Both the position numbers and the translations under genes were made by a program. Under the pieces are notes generated by a model that worked only from the letters and a program-made list of their open reading frames with translations, was not told the DNA's origin and did no database searches. DNA of 64,000 bases, from contig NZ_CP032543.1 in the NCBI RefSeq assembly GCF_003610995.1, forward strand, positions 1,054,001 to 1,118,000, written 5' to 3'. Source of the stretch: Streptomyces griseus subsp. griseus (lineage in GTDB: Bacteria; Actinomycetota; Actinomycetes; Streptomycetales; Streptomycetaceae). Below are positions 1 through 8,453 of the stretch, one piece after another (the first letter of the stretch is position 1; each line of letters opens with the position of its first letter).

Positions 1-452
1 GACACCCGAGACGAGCGAGGGCAGGGCCTGCGGCAGGAGCACCTTGCGGACGATGGTGGGGTGGAGCCGCCCATCGACTGCACCGCCTCGACGAGCCCGT
101 GGTCGACCTCGCGGATCGCGGTCTCGACGAGCCGGGCGAAGAACGGGATGGCGCCGACGGCGAGCGGGACGATCATCGCGGTGGGGCCGATGAAGGTGCC
201 GACGACCCAGGTGGTGAAAGGGATCAGGGCGATCAGCAGGATGATGAACGGCAGCGAGCGGCCGATGTTCACGATGACGCCGATGACCTTGTTCACCGCG
301 GTGTTCCGGAGCAGTCCCCCCTTGTCGGTGAGGACGAGCAGGACGCCGAGCGGCAGTCCGCCGATGACGGTGACCAGCGCCGACCAGAGCACCATGTAGA
401 GGGTGTCGAAGGTGCCCTGGGTCAGGAGGGGCTGCATTTCGGACCAGGTCAC
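1..452 (-). CDS. metI: Methionine ABC transporter permease MetI (partial, cut by window edge)
   Basis: This is the N-terminal ~150 residues of an ABC permease running off the left edge. The minus-strand translation begins VTWSEMQPLLTQGTFDTLYM and continues with hydrophobic segments typical of MetI. It partners the adjacent MetN ATPase to import D/L-methionine across the membrane. The GTG start overlaps the metN stop (GTGA), which indicates translational coupling. An ATG five codons downstream (position 437) is an alternative start. The substrate-binding lipoprotein MetQ would be expected beyond the edge. The call rests on the MetN neighbour and the hydrophobic profile. Confidence 0.85.
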   Translation of the reverse strand, partial: MTWSEMQPLLTQGTFDTLYMVLWSALVTVIGGLPLGVLLVLTDKGGLLRNTAVNKVIGVIVNIGRSLPFIILLIALIPFTTWVVGTFIGPTAMIVPLAVGAIPFFARLVETAIREVDHGLVEAVQSMGGSTPPSSARCSCRRPCPRSSRV

Positions 453-1546
453 TTGACGGCCTCCTTGGTGATCGCGGCGGGCGCCTGCTCGGGGACGGTC
501 GTCGCGGCGCGGGCCCGGGGGCCGTTCTCGTCCTCGACGACCTCGGCCTGGAGGCCCTGCTCGCGCAGGAAGCCGATGGGGACGACGTTCTCCTCGAACC
601 GGCCGGGCAGCTCGATGCGCATCCGGCCGATCTGCTTGCCGCCGACGGTGTCCATCGCGGCGCCGAGGATCGAGATGTCGATGTTGTACGTACGGGAGAG
701 CTGGGAGATCACCGGCTGGGAGGCGGCCTCCCCGTGGAAGGTGACGTCCACGACCGTGCGGTCGGGTCCGGAGGCCCTCCCGCCGACCGGGAACAGCTCG
801 CTCGCCAGCTCGGAGCCGGGGGTGGCGAGCAGTCCGCCGACCGTGCCGGACTCCACGATCCGGCCGCGCTGCATGAGGGCGGCGGAGTCGCAGATCGTCT
901 TGACGACGTCCATCTCGTGGGTGATCAGCAGGATGGTCAGGCCGAGCTGCTGGTTGAGGTCGCGCAGCAGCTGGAGGATGGAGCGGGTGGTCTCGGGGTC
1001 GAGGGCGGAGGTCGCCTCGTCCGACAGCAGCACCTTGGGGTCGCCCGCCAGGGCGCGGGCTATGCCGACCCGCTGCTTCTGGCCGCCGGAGAGCTGCTTG
1101 GGGTAGGCCTTCGCCTTGTCGGCGAGGCCGACCAGGTCGAGGAGCTCCTTGGCCTTGCGGGTACGCTCCTGGCCGGAGACGCCGAGGATCTCCAGCGGGA
1201 GCTCGACGTTGTCCCGGACGGTGCGGGAGTCCAGCAGGTTGAAGTGCTGGAAGACCATGCCGATGCGGGTGCGGGCCGCGCGCAGCTCCGCGCTCGCCCG
1301 GCGGCCCCGCCCGGCGAGGGCGGTGAGGTCCTGGCCGGCCACGGTGACCGTGCCGGAGGTGGGCCGCTCCAGCAGGTTGACGCAGCGGATGAGGGAGGAC
1401 TTCCCGGCGCCGCTCTGTCCGATGACGCCGTATATCTCGCCCTCACGGACGTGGAGGTCGACTCCGTCGAGTGCGGTGACCTCACGGTCGCGCGACTGGT
1501 AGACCTTCGTGAGGCCCGTCGTGGTGATCACAGGGGTTTCCGTCAC
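449..1546 (-). CDS. metN: Methionine ABC transporter ATP-binding protein MetN
   Basis: This is the ATPase of the methionine importer, about 365 aa. Walker A (GQSGAGKSS), the ABC signature (LSGGQKQRVGIARAL) and Walker B (VLLSDEATSALDP) are all intact. A C-terminal NIL-type domain (about the last 90 residues, from TVVDVTFHGE) is the regulatory methionine-binding domain typical of MetN. The start is uncertain. The frame is open to a GTG at 1627. The GTG at 1546 is used here, and a GTG at 1531 (VITTTGL) matches where homologues usually begin. None has a strong ribosome-binding site. It is coupled to metI, and a short Cys/Met-containing ORF lies about 200 nt upstream. Confidence 0.93.
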   Translation of the reverse strand: MTETPVITTTGLTKVYQSRDREVTALDGVDLHVREGEIYGVIGQSGAGKSSLIRCVNLLERPTSGTVTVAGQDLTALAGRGRRASAELRAARTRIGMVFQHFNLLDSRTVRDNVELPLEILGVSGQERTRKAKELLDLVGLADKAKAYPKQLSGGQKQRVGIARALAGDPKVLLSDEATSALDPETTRSILQLLRDLNQQLGLTILLITHEMDVVKTICDSAALMQRGRIVESGTVGGLLATPGSELASELFPVGGRASGPDRTVVDVTFHGEAASQPVISQLSRTYNIDISILGAAMDTVGGKQIGRMRIELPGRFEENVVPIGFLREQGLQAEVVEDENGPRARAATTVPEQAPAAITKEAVK

Positions 1547-1715
1547 TGTCGAGTGCGCGGCGCGGGTGTCCGCCGGGCACGGGGCAAACGTCTGAAGAGA
1601 CTGGTTCGGGCTGGTCGGCCGGTTCACGTCTCAGCACGGCTGTGTACGGCGGTCGGCCGGGGCACAGCACATGCTCGGGCGGCTCGTTCCACAGCAGGCG
1701 AACGGCGCGGGCTCG

Positions 1716-1737
1716 GTCTCGCTTCGGGGCGTGAGAC
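1716..1737 (-). promoter_or_regulatory. Hairpin between the leader ORF and metN
   Basis: An inverted repeat with arms GTCTCGC and GCG(t)GAGAC, one base bulged, surrounds a TTCGGG loop. It lies just downstream of the 28-codon leader ORF and upstream of metN on the same strand. It could be part of an attenuation or mRNA-switch mechanism. It lacks an adjacent U-tract, so it is not a classical terminator. Confidence 0.35.
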
Positions 1738-1750
1738 TCAGGCGGGGCCC

Positions 1751-1837
1751 TCAGAAGGCGCGCATTCGACACATACAACGAGCACCGGGCGTACTGATCG
1801 CCTCGGTCGCAAGGGTGCGGCTGCTCGTCGTGGTCAT
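1751..1837 (-). CDS. Candidate 28-codon Cys/Met leader peptide upstream of metN
   Basis: The short ORF starts MTTTSSRTLATEAISTP and ends CMCRMRAF, so two Cys and two Met codons cluster within the last eight residues. A weak GGGG lies before the ATG at 1837. It sits upstream of metN in the same direction, between a perfect palindrome (1877-1899) and a hairpin (1716-1737). Actinobacteria are known to carry Cys-containing leader peptides upstream of sulfur-metabolism genes; this one would fit such an attenuator. No homology was checked, and the whole assignment is inferred from position and codon content. Confidence 0.4.
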   Translation of the reverse strand: MTTTSSRTLATEAISTPGARCMCRMRAF

Positions 1838-1876
1838 GCGCCCCAGTAAAACAGACGTACGCCTCGGTACGAACTT

Positions 1877-1899
1877 GACTGTCCGCATTCCGGACAGTC
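1877..1899. promoter_or_regulatory. Perfect 9-bp inverted repeat upstream of the metN leader
   Basis: Arms GACTGTCCG and CGGACAGTC flank a CATTC spacer, with no mismatches. It lies about 40 bp upstream of the leader ORF start, where a promoter or operator for the met genes would be expected. The cognate regulator is unknown. It could alternatively be a hairpin in a longer transcript. Confidence 0.5.
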
Positions 1900-2124
1900 G
1901 TGGATGGTCGGCGGCGGCGTCGCGGGCCGGCTCGACGGCGTACGGCCACAAGCCCCTGACCTGCACTCATAGGGGTAGGTGCGGAGGTCGTACGGCCCTG
2001 GGGGCGGTCGCCCGCGGGGCCGGTGCGGGTGGGCGTTGTGGCCAAGGCCACGATCTCCCACGCCGGGCCGGGGCAGGGCGGGCCCGCACGCGGGCAGGCC
2101 GCGCGGCCGTAATACCCTCGCTAC

Positions 2125-2484
2125 ATGCTTGACGCCCTGACGGTCGCGGTCGCCGTGACCGCGCTCGCCCTCGCCGCCTGGTGCGGACACGCCGCCTACA
2201 AGGACCAGCCGACGAAGGACTGGCACTTCATCGGGATGGCCGTCGTGACCGTCCTGGCGCTGGCCCAGCTGGTGGTGGGCATCGTGCAGCTGGCGCGCGG
2301 GGAGCGGCCGGAGCAGGGGATGGCGGTGTTCATCGCCTATCTGATCGGCTCGTTCGCGGCTGTGCCGGCGGCCGGTGTCCTCTCGTTGTCCGAGCGGACG
2401 CGCTGGGGTTCGGTGACGGTGGCGGCGGGCGCGCTGGTGCTGGCGGTCCTCGAAGTACGGCTCTACGACATCTGGGGAAACTGA
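2125..2484 (+). CDS. Small multi-pass membrane protein, unknown function
   Basis: The 119-residue protein is mostly hydrophobic, with about four predicted membrane segments: residues 3-20 (first helix), 35-57 (AVVTVLALAQLVVGIVQLA), 68-88 and 93-112. I recognise no catalytic motif. A TACCCT hexamer ends six bases before the ATG, so the mRNA may be leaderless. The next gene begins two bases after its stop, so the two form an operon of membrane proteins. Function is unknown; similar pairs are common in Streptomyces. Confidence 0.75.
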   Translation: MLDALTVAVAVTALALAAWCGHAAYKDQPTKDWHFIGMAVVTVLALAQLVVGIVQLARGERPEQGMAVFIAYLIGSFAAVPAAGVLSLSERTRWGSVTVAAGALVLAVLEVRLYDIWGN

Positions 2485-2485
2485 C

Positions 2486-2920
2486 GTGAGTGACACCGAC
2501 CGCCCCGAGGTGGACACGGCACCGAAGCCGGCCTTCGAGCTGGGCACCGGTCCCGGCCGGGTGCTCGTCTGGTTCTACGGGGTGTTCACGGTCGCGGCGG
2601 CCTCGCGCTCCATCGTGGAGGTGATCCGGGGCTTCGACCGGGCGCCGCTCGCCTACTCGCTCTCGGCCGTCGCCGCCGTCGTCTACGGGTTCATCACGTA
2701 CTCGCTGGTACGCGGGGGCGAGAAGGCCCGCCGGGCGGCGCTGGCGTGCTGTGCCGCCGAGCTGCTGGGCGTCCTGATCGTCGGCGCCTGGACGCTGGCC
2801 GAGCCCTCCGCCTTCCCCGACTCCACCGTCTGGTCGGACTTCGGGATGGGGTACCTGTTCATCCCGGTGATCCTGCCGGTCACCGGGATGATCTGGCTGC
2901 GGCGCGCCAAGCGGGCCTGA
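2486..2920 (+). CDS. Small membrane protein, unknown function
   Basis: The protein has 144 residues and starts at a GTG one base after the previous stop codon. A soluble N-terminus of about 25 residues is followed by about four hydrophobic segments (near 27-45, 57-75, 83-103 and 118-137) and a basic C-terminus (RRAKRA). It is probably co-translated with the preceding membrane protein and may act with it. No family is recognised. Confidence 0.75.
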   Translation: MSDTDRPEVDTAPKPAFELGTGPGRVLVWFYGVFTVAAASRSIVEVIRGFDRAPLAYSLSAVAAVVYGFITYSLVRGGEKARRAALACCAAELLGVLIVGAWTLAEPSAFPDSTVWSDFGMGYLFIPVILPVTGMIWLRRAKRA

Positions 2921-2959
2921 GGCCCGGCCGCACGGTCGCTCGTCGGCCGGACCCGGAAA

Positions 2960-3463
2960 TCAGGCGCTGGCCACGAACTCCTGGGCCGCCGCTTCCTTCT
3001 CCAGCAGGATGAGCCGGACGCCGTCCGTCCCCGTGGCGTTGCCGACCTGGGCGTAGCCGGCCCGCCGGTACAGCCTCAGGTTGCTCTCGCTGCGGTGTCC
3101 GGTGTGCAGCCGGAAGCGGGTGGCCGCGCGGTCGGCCGCCAGGGCCGCCTCCGCCGCGTTCAGCAGCCGGGTGCCGAGCCCGTGCCCCTGGAGCCGGGGG
3201 TGGACACAGAGCTTGCCGATCTGGCCCGTACCGTCCGGGTCGGTGAATCCGCGTACCGAGCCCACGACTTCGTCGCCGAGGCGGGCCACGAACACGAGGT
3301 CGTCGGCGACTTCGCCGCGCACCGCGTCGAGGGTCTGGACGAGCGGGTCGATCCGGTAGTTGTCGTACAGCTCGGCCTCGCGCTGGAAGCAGAGGTACTG
3401 GAGCCGGAAGATCTGCTCCACGTCCTGTGTCGTCGCCGCCGAGATGATCACGCTCATGCCCAT
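2960..3463 (-). CDS. GNAT-family N-acetyltransferase
   Basis: The protein has 167 residues and a GCN5-related acetyltransferase fold. The acetyl-CoA pyrophosphate-binding motif is LCVHPRLQGHGLGTRLL (Q/R-x-x-G-x-G/A type), followed by the helix-strand region LRLYRRAGY typical of motif B. The substrate cannot be deduced. The frame is open upstream, but the ATG at 3463 is chosen because GGGAGG lies nine bases before it. It is oriented with the sigma-like gene upstream. Confidence 0.85.
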   Translation of the reverse strand: MGMSVIISAATTQDVEQIFRLQYLCFQREAELYDNYRIDPLVQTLDAVRGEVADDLVFVARLGDEVVGSVRGFTDPDGTGQIGKLCVHPRLQGHGLGTRLLNAAEAALAADRAATRFRLHTGHRSESNLRLYRRAGYAQVGNATGTDGVRLILLEKEAAAQEFVASA

Positions 3464-3500
3464 GTGTGCACGCCTCCCGCTCACCTGTCCGCCCGGTTGC

Positions 3501-4061
3501 CTACCGCCCTCTTCCCCGCACTTCAGGGGCGACAACCTCCGCCGCCAGCATTCTGCGCAGACATCCAAGGCAACGGGAACGGATCGGGCCCAAACTCCCC
3601 TGTGACATACCCAACTCCCCTGCGATTTCGCGGTAGGTCGGGTCGGTCGGCGCCAGCATCGCCTCCAGCAGCCGGGAGCAGCGTGCGGGCAGCCGGGCCA
3701 TCGCGGCGCGGAGCGCCCGGCGTTCGGCGGCCCCGAGCGCGGCCCGTTCCGGGGAACCGGCGGTCGGAGCGGCGGGTTCCGTTCCGGCGTAGGGGCGCTC
3801 CCGCCTGAGGGTGCGGCGTCCCCGGCGGGCCTCCGCGCGGACGGTGGCGCGGACCCAACGGGCGGGGTCGGTGGGCGGCACGGCAGGGGCGGGGCGTTCC
3901 AGGAGCCGCAGCCATACGGTCTGTTCGAGGTCGGCGGGGTCGAGGCCGGAGGCGGGCGCCTCCGCCCCCGCCTCCGCGCGGACCAGGGGTGCTAACGCGT
4001 GGACGACGTGTGCGGTGTCGGTGCCGGCGGTCCGGCGGGGTTCATGATCGAGAAGCGTCAT
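3501..4061 (-). CDS. Small sigma-70-like (region 4) RNA polymerase sigma factor
   Basis: The protein has 186 residues. The middle (LDPADLEQTVWLRLLERP) resembles sigma region 2 of small ECF-like factors. The C-terminal part (DPTYREIAGELGMSQGSLG, then IRSRCLGCLRRML) is a region-4 helix-turn-helix for the -35 element. It probably redirects RNA polymerase to a specific regulon. No anti-sigma gene is adjacent. The frame extends upstream to 4115, but the ATG at 4061 (MTLLDHEP) looks like the family start. It lies between an acetyltransferase and a glycerophosphodiesterase, an order I associate with the Streptomyces core. Confidence 0.75.
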   Translation of the reverse strand: MTLLDHEPRRTAGTDTAHVVHALAPLVRAEAGAEAPASGLDPADLEQTVWLRLLERPAPAVPPTDPARWVRATVRAEARRGRRTLRRERPYAGTEPAAPTAGSPERAALGAAERRALRAAMARLPARCSRLLEAMLAPTDPTYREIAGELGMSQGSLGPIRSRCLGCLRRMLAAEVVAPEVRGRGR

Positions 4062-4169
4062 GCCCGGGGAAACGTGGTGGTGGTACGGCCGGTTGTCCCG
4101 CACGTCCGGCACCACTCGACCGGGGCACGTACGGGCCCGGCGGCTGACGCCGGGCCCGTACGAGGGGGC

Positions 4170-5318
4170 TCAGCGCCCGTTGAAGTCCGCCGCCGCGAGC
4201 AGGGCGGTGTCCGGCTGGTCGGAGAAGATGCCGTCGATGCCGGTGGCGAAGTACGCGGCGGCGGCGCCGAAGACGTCACCGTAGGCGTTGGGGTCGGTGC
4301 CGCGCCGGAAGTCGGCGGGCAGGAAGCTGTTCTCGTTGCGCAGCGTGTACGGGTGCAGGAGCAGGCCTCGGGCGTGCGCGTCCTTCACCAGCGTGGTCGG
4401 CCTGGTGAGGCGGCCGGAAGCGTCCTTGGGGATGACGAGGTCGAGGGTGGGGCCGATGCCTTGGGCGTAGGAGGCGATCCACTTCAGCCCGGCGGGGGTC
4501 ACGAGGTCGGCCACCGTGCGCGGGTCGCCGGACTCGACGAAGTCCCAGGGGCGGGTCGTCGGGCCGGAGAGCAGCACGATGCGCGGGGTGTCCACCAGCC
4601 GGGCGAGGCGCTGGACCGAGCCGGGCTCGAAGGACTGGAGGATGAGCGGGGAGTTCTTGCGGTCCCGGCCGAAGCGGCGCAGCAGCCGGGCGAGGGGCTC
4701 CTCCAGGCCGAGGCCCAGGCTCCGGAAGTACGTGGGGTGCTTGGTCTCCACGTACAGCCAGACGGGCTTTCCCCGCTTGCGGCCCTCCTGATCGGCCCAG
4801 CGCAGGACCTCCTCGAAGGTGGGGATGGTCCAGCGGCCGTCGTAGAGGGTGTTGTCGGGGCGGTTGCCGGGGATGCGCTCCTTGGCCCGCAGGGTCCTGA
4901 GCTCGGCGAGGGTGAAGTCCTCGGTGAACCAGCCGGTGTAGCTGACGCCGTCGATCTTCTTGGTGGCCTTGCGGCCGGCGAACTCGGGGTGGTCGGCGAC
5001 GTCCGTGGTGCCGGTGATGTCGTTCTCGTGCCGGCAGACGAGGTGGCCGTCCTTGGTCGGCACGAGGTCCTGCTCCACGATGTGCGCGCCGAGGTCCAGG
5101 GCCAGCTGGTAGGAGCCGAGGGTGTGCTCGGGGCGGTAGCCGCTGGCTCCGCGGTGGCCGATGACCGTCGGTACGGGCAGGTCCCGCAGCGAGCCGTGGC
5201 CGCCCCGTCCCCGCTCGGCGGCCTGTGCCGTGCCCGGGAGGCCGAGGGCCGCCGTGGAGAGGACGGCCGCGCCCAGAAGGGCCCGCCGTCCGGGAGTGCC
5301 GGTCACACGCTCCGTCAT
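4170..5318 (-). CDS. glpQ: Secreted glycerophosphodiester phosphodiesterase (GlpQ-like)
   Basis: The 382-residue protein hydrolyses glycerophosphodiesters to glycerol-3-phosphate outside the cell, scavenging phosphate and glycerol. A twin-arginine-type signal (GRRALLGAAVLSTAALG) ends near ALGLPGTAQA. The GDPD domain follows: VIGHRGASGYRPEHTLGSY carries the catalytic His and Arg, and EQDLVPTKDGHLVCRHE carries the metal-binding Glu-Asp and second His. The ATG at 5318 has a good site (GAGGAGC). In S. coelicolor the glpQ gene at this locus is known to be phosphate-controlled. A GTTCGCC-containing stretch upstream is only a weak PHO-box candidate. Confidence 0.92.
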   Translation of the reverse strand: MTERVTGTPGRRALLGAAVLSTAALGLPGTAQAAERGRGGHGSLRDLPVPTVIGHRGASGYRPEHTLGSYQLALDLGAHIVEQDLVPTKDGHLVCRHENDITGTTDVADHPEFAGRKATKKIDGVSYTGWFTEDFTLAELRTLRAKERIPGNRPDNTLYDGRWTIPTFEEVLRWADQEGRKRGKPVWLYVETKHPTYFRSLGLGLEEPLARLLRRFGRDRKNSPLILQSFEPGSVQRLARLVDTPRIVLLSGPTTRPWDFVESGDPRTVADLVTPAGLKWIASYAQGIGPTLDLVIPKDASGRLTRPTTLVKDAHARGLLLHPYTLRNENSFLPADFRRGTDPNAYGDVFGAAAAYFATGIDGIFSDQPDTALLAAADFNGR

Positions 5319-5595
5319 GAATGCTCCTCGCTCGGTGCTGTCCTGACATCTGTCGGGCGGGGCCCGATCGTAGGCAGCCGGGCCGGTCCGCGGGGCGGAT
5401 CGGGGGCGAACACGGCGGAAACACACGTCAACATCGCGTATCCACTCCGTGAGCCCGATGTGCGATCAGTGCATACCCGCGAGTATCGTCCTCACCTGCA
5501 CAGTCCAACACTTCGCACCACCGGACACCACCGCGCACCACCCCCGCACCACTTCACTCGCCCCGGCCGGCCCGGCCACGACACCGGAGGAACCG

Positions 5596-6267
5596 TTGTC
5601 CCGTCTCACGGTCATCAAGGCAGTGCTCGGACCGATTCTGCGCCTGATGTTCCGCCCACAGGTGGAGGGCGTGGAGAACATCCCCGGGACCGGGCCGGTG
5701 ATCCTCGCGGGCAACCACCTCACCTTCATCGACTCGATGATCATGCCGGTCTGCTGCGACCGGCCGGTGTTCTACATCGGCAAGGACGAGTACGTGACCG
5801 GCAAGGGGCTCAAGGGGCGCCTGATGGCCTGGTTCTTCACCGGCTGCGGCATGATCCCGGTGGACCGGGACGGCGGCCGGGGCGGGGTCGCGGCGCTGAT
5901 GACGGGGCGCCGGGTCCTGGAGGAGGGCCAGGCCTTCGCGATCTACCCGGAGGGCACCCGCTCCCCCGACGGCCGGCTCTACCGGGGTCGTACGGGGATC
6001 GCGCGGCTGACGCTGATGACGGGCGCCCCGGTGGTCCCGTTCGCCATGATCGGCACCGACAAGCTCCAGCCGGGCGGCGCGGGTCTGCCCCGGCCGGGCA
6101 AGGTCACGGTGCGCTTCGGCGAGCCGATGGAGTTCTCCCGGTACGAGGGCATGGACCGCGACCGCTATGTGCTGCGGGCGGTGACCGACTCGGTGATGTC
6201 CGAGGTGATGCGGCTCTCCGGCCAGGAGTACGTGGACATGTACGCGACGAAGGCCAAGGCCGCCTGA
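5596..6267 (+). CDS. 1-acyl-glycerol-3-phosphate acyltransferase (PlsC family)
   Basis: The 223-residue membrane-associated acyltransferase probably makes phosphatidic acid or a related glycerolipid. Motif I is NHLTFIDS (the H-x4-D catalytic dyad), motif III is EGTRS, and the substrate-binding GGRGGV region lies between them. The frame is open from 5449, but a GGAGG ends five bases before the TTG at 5596 (LSRLTVIKAVLG), so TTG is the likely start. The gene is divergent from glpQ and ends at a strong bidirectional hairpin. Confidence 0.88.
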   Translation: MSRLTVIKAVLGPILRLMFRPQVEGVENIPGTGPVILAGNHLTFIDSMIMPVCCDRPVFYIGKDEYVTGKGLKGRLMAWFFTGCGMIPVDRDGGRGGVAALMTGRRVLEEGQAFAIYPEGTRSPDGRLYRGRTGIARLTLMTGAPVVPFAMIGTDKLQPGGAGLPRPGKVTVRFGEPMEFSRYEGMDRDRYVLRAVTDSVMSEVMRLSGQEYVDMYATKAKAA

Positions 6268-6287
6268 CCCTGTGGAGCCTTGTAAGC

Positions 6288-6329
6288 GGAAGGGCCCGCA
6301 CCCCGGTCTCACCGGGTGCGGGCCCTTCC
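6288..6329. terminator. Bidirectional hairpin terminator
   Basis: A perfect 16-bp stem (left arm GGAAGGGCCCGCACCC) with a 10-nt loop lies between the convergent acyltransferase and MFS genes. Streptomyces terminators often lack a U-tract, as this one does. Confidence 0.85.
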
Positions 6330-6342
6330 GCGTGACGACCTC

Positions 6343-7887
6343 CTAGGGGTGTTCGATCCCGTCCTCCAGCTTCTGGCCCCGCAGCAGGAACCAGGCCGCG
6401 ACCGCCGCCGCGAGGAGCACCGCCGACCCGACACCCGCGGCGGACCGCATACCGTCCACGAACGCCTCCTGGGCCGCCGAGATCAGCGGACCCGCCTGGG
6501 CGGCGGGCAGGGCGGAGGCCGCTTCGACCGCCCCGCCGAGCGACTCGTGGGCCGCCGACTCGACATCGGCCGGGATGCCCGCCGGGGTCGGGAAGCCCCG
6601 GTAGACGCCGGTGACGATGGAGCCGAGCAGGGCGATGCCGAGGGCGGCGCCGAGCTCGTACGCCGTCTCCGAGACGGCCGACGCCGAACCGGCCTGCTCC
6701 TGCGGAACGCTGGAGAGGATGACGTCGGCGGTGACGGTGAAGGCGAATCCGGCGCCGACGCCGACGACCAGCAGCATGGAGCCGAGCAGCGGGTAGCCGG
6801 TGTGCTGGTCGAGGAGGGTCACCGTGCCAAGCGCCAGCCCGACCGCGCCGAGTCCGCCGGCGACGACCGAGCGCACCGAGAACCGGCGGGCGGCGAACCC
6901 GGCCAGCAGACCGGCGGTCACCGCGCCGACGGCGGCGGGCAGTTCGGCGAGTCCTGCCTCCAGCGGCCCCCGGCCCTGGACCAGTTGCAGGAACTGGGAG
7001 AGGAAGAAGACCAGTCCCGACAGGCCGAGGATGGTCAGCAGGTCGGCGAGGACCGCGCCGGAGAAGCCCCGGTGGTGGAAGAGCCGCATGTCCAGCAGGG
7101 GCGCGGGCAGGCGGAGCTGCCTGCGGACGAACCAGGTGAGCGCACCGGCGCCGAGCACGGCCGCCGCTCCAGGGCCCCAGCCCACCCCGTGCGAGGCCGT
7201 CTCCTTGATGGCGTACACGATCCCGATCATGCCGGCCAGGGAGAGCCCCACGCTGGGCATGTCCCACGGGCCGGGCGCCGGGTTCTTCGACTCCGGGATC
7301 AGCTTGATGCCGACGACGACGAGGACGGCCATCACGGGCAGGTTGATCAGGAAGACCGAACCCCACCAGAAGTGTTCGAGCAGGAAGCCGCCGACCACCG
7401 GCCCGACCGCCGCACCCGCCGACGCCATGGCGCCCCAGATCCCGATGGCGAGGCTGCGCTCGCGCGGGTCGTGGAAGAGGCTGCGGATCAGGGCGAGGGT
7501 GGAGGGCATCAGGGTGGCGCCCGCGACACCGAGGAGCGCCCTGGCCACGATCATCATCTCGGGCGTGGTGGCGTACGCGTTGAGCACGGAGACCGCGCCG
7601 AACGCCACGGCACCGATCAGCAGCAGCTTCTTGCGGCCGATGCGGTCGCCGAGGGAGCCCATCGAGACGAGGAGGCCGGCGATGACGAAGGAGTAGACGT
7701 CACCGATCCAGAGCAGTTGGTTGCCGGTGGGGGCGAGGTCCTCGCTGAGGAACGGGGTGGCGAGGCCGAGGACGGTCGCGTCGACGGCCACCAGCAGCAC
7801 GGCGAGGACGAGCACGGCGAGCGCGATCCACCGTCCGGGGCGGCGCACGTCGTCCGTGGTCTTCGGGTGCTGGTCGATGCTGGTCAC
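6343..7887 (-). CDS. MFS drug/proton antiporter, DHA2 (14-TM) family
   Basis: The protein has 514 residues and about 14 hydrophobic segments. Motif A is GSLGDRIGRKKLLLIG after TM2, and the family motif LAVLLVAVDATVLGLATP is in TM1. The length and motifs fit QacA/SmvA-type multidrug exporters. The start overlaps the stop of the upstream TetR gene by four bases, so the two are coupled and the regulator probably controls this exporter. The substrate is unknown. Its position next to the rifamycin-resistance genes raises the possibility of rifamycin export, but nothing in the sequence proves it. Confidence 0.9.
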   Translation of the reverse strand: MTSIDQHPKTTDDVRRPGRWIALAVLVLAVLLVAVDATVLGLATPFLSEDLAPTGNQLLWIGDVYSFVIAGLLVSMGSLGDRIGRKKLLLIGAVAFGAVSVLNAYATTPEMMIVARALLGVAGATLMPSTLALIRSLFHDPRERSLAIGIWGAMASAGAAVGPVVGGFLLEHFWWGSVFLINLPVMAVLVVVGIKLIPESKNPAPGPWDMPSVGLSLAGMIGIVYAIKETASHGVGWGPGAAAVLGAGALTWFVRRQLRLPAPLLDMRLFHHRGFSGAVLADLLTILGLSGLVFFLSQFLQLVQGRGPLEAGLAELPAAVGAVTAGLLAGFAARRFSVRSVVAGGLGAVGLALGTVTLLDQHTGYPLLGSMLLVVGVGAGFAFTVTADVILSSVPQEQAGSASAVSETAYELGAALGIALLGSIVTGVYRGFPTPAGIPADVESAAHESLGGAVEAASALPAAQAGPLISAAQEAFVDGMRSAAGVGSAVLLAAAVAAWFLLRGQKLEDGIEHP

Positions 7888-8435
7888 TGCTCCACCCTCC
7901 GGCGGGCTCCGCCGAGCAGCAGCTCGACGATCATGTACGGGAAGTCCTGTCTGGCGACCCGCCCCGCCTGCACGGCCCAGGCGCCGGCTCCGATGACCCC
8001 GTAAAGGGCCTCGGTCAGCCAGGCGGGGGTCAGGTCGATACGGAACTCGCCGCGTTCCTGGCCGCGGCGGAAGAAGGCGGAGACCCGGGCGTCGGCCCGG
8101 TTCCAGCCCTCGTTGACCTGGTCGCCCTCGAAGAGCTGGTTCTCGGTGACGAGGAACGCGAGCAGGCCGGCGCCGGGTTCGACGGCCGCGATGAGGCGGC
8201 GCAGCCCCTCCTCGGAGGTGCCTTCGTCGAGTCGGGCGGCGTCCAGGGCCGCCTCGAACTCCCGGACACCGAGATCCTCCAGCGCCCTCACCAGCGCGTC
8301 CCTTCCGGCGAAGTGGCGGTGGAGGGTGGCGCGCCCGATCCCGGCTGCTTTGGCGACCTCGTCCATGGTGGCGGTCGATTTATGGGTCAGCAGGGCGGCG
8401 GCGCTGCGCAGCACCTGCTCACGGTCGAGAGTCAT
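7884..8435 (-). CDS. TetR-family transcriptional regulator of the MFS exporter
   Basis: The protein has 183 residues. The N-terminal helix-turn-helix is KSTATMDEVAKAAGIGRATL with the conserved HRHFAGRDALVRAL that follows. The C-terminal ligand domain is divergent, as usual for the family. The gene is the first of a two-gene operon with the exporter. A perfect palindrome (8454-8473) lies just upstream of the ATG and is the likely autoregulatory operator. Confidence 0.88.
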   Translation of the reverse strand: MTLDREQVLRSAAALLTHKSTATMDEVAKAAGIGRATLHRHFAGRDALVRALEDLGVREFEAALDAARLDEGTSEEGLRRLIAAVEPGAGLLAFLVTENQLFEGDQVNEGWNRADARVSAFFRRGQERGEFRIDLTPAWLTEALYGVIGAGAWAVQAGRVARQDFPYMIVELLLGGARRRVEQ

Positions 8436-8453
8436 GAGACGAGCTTAGCCCAT

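Noticed and set aside
1628..2124. An S-box (SAM) riboswitch upstream of metN.
   Set aside because: I could not find the conserved S-box core in the minus-strand leader; a leader peptide fits better.
4170..5480. A clear PHO box upstream of glpQ.
   Set aside because: Only a weak GTTCGCC-like match is seen; not enough to list as a site.
3999..6335. A 778-codon plus-strand open frame, and other long open frames opposite known genes (e.g. 12478-15210, 13628-16804, 46428-48959).
   Set aside because: They lie antisense or out of frame to well-conserved genes and have Gly/Arg/Glu-rich, family-less translations, as expected of high-GC DNA.
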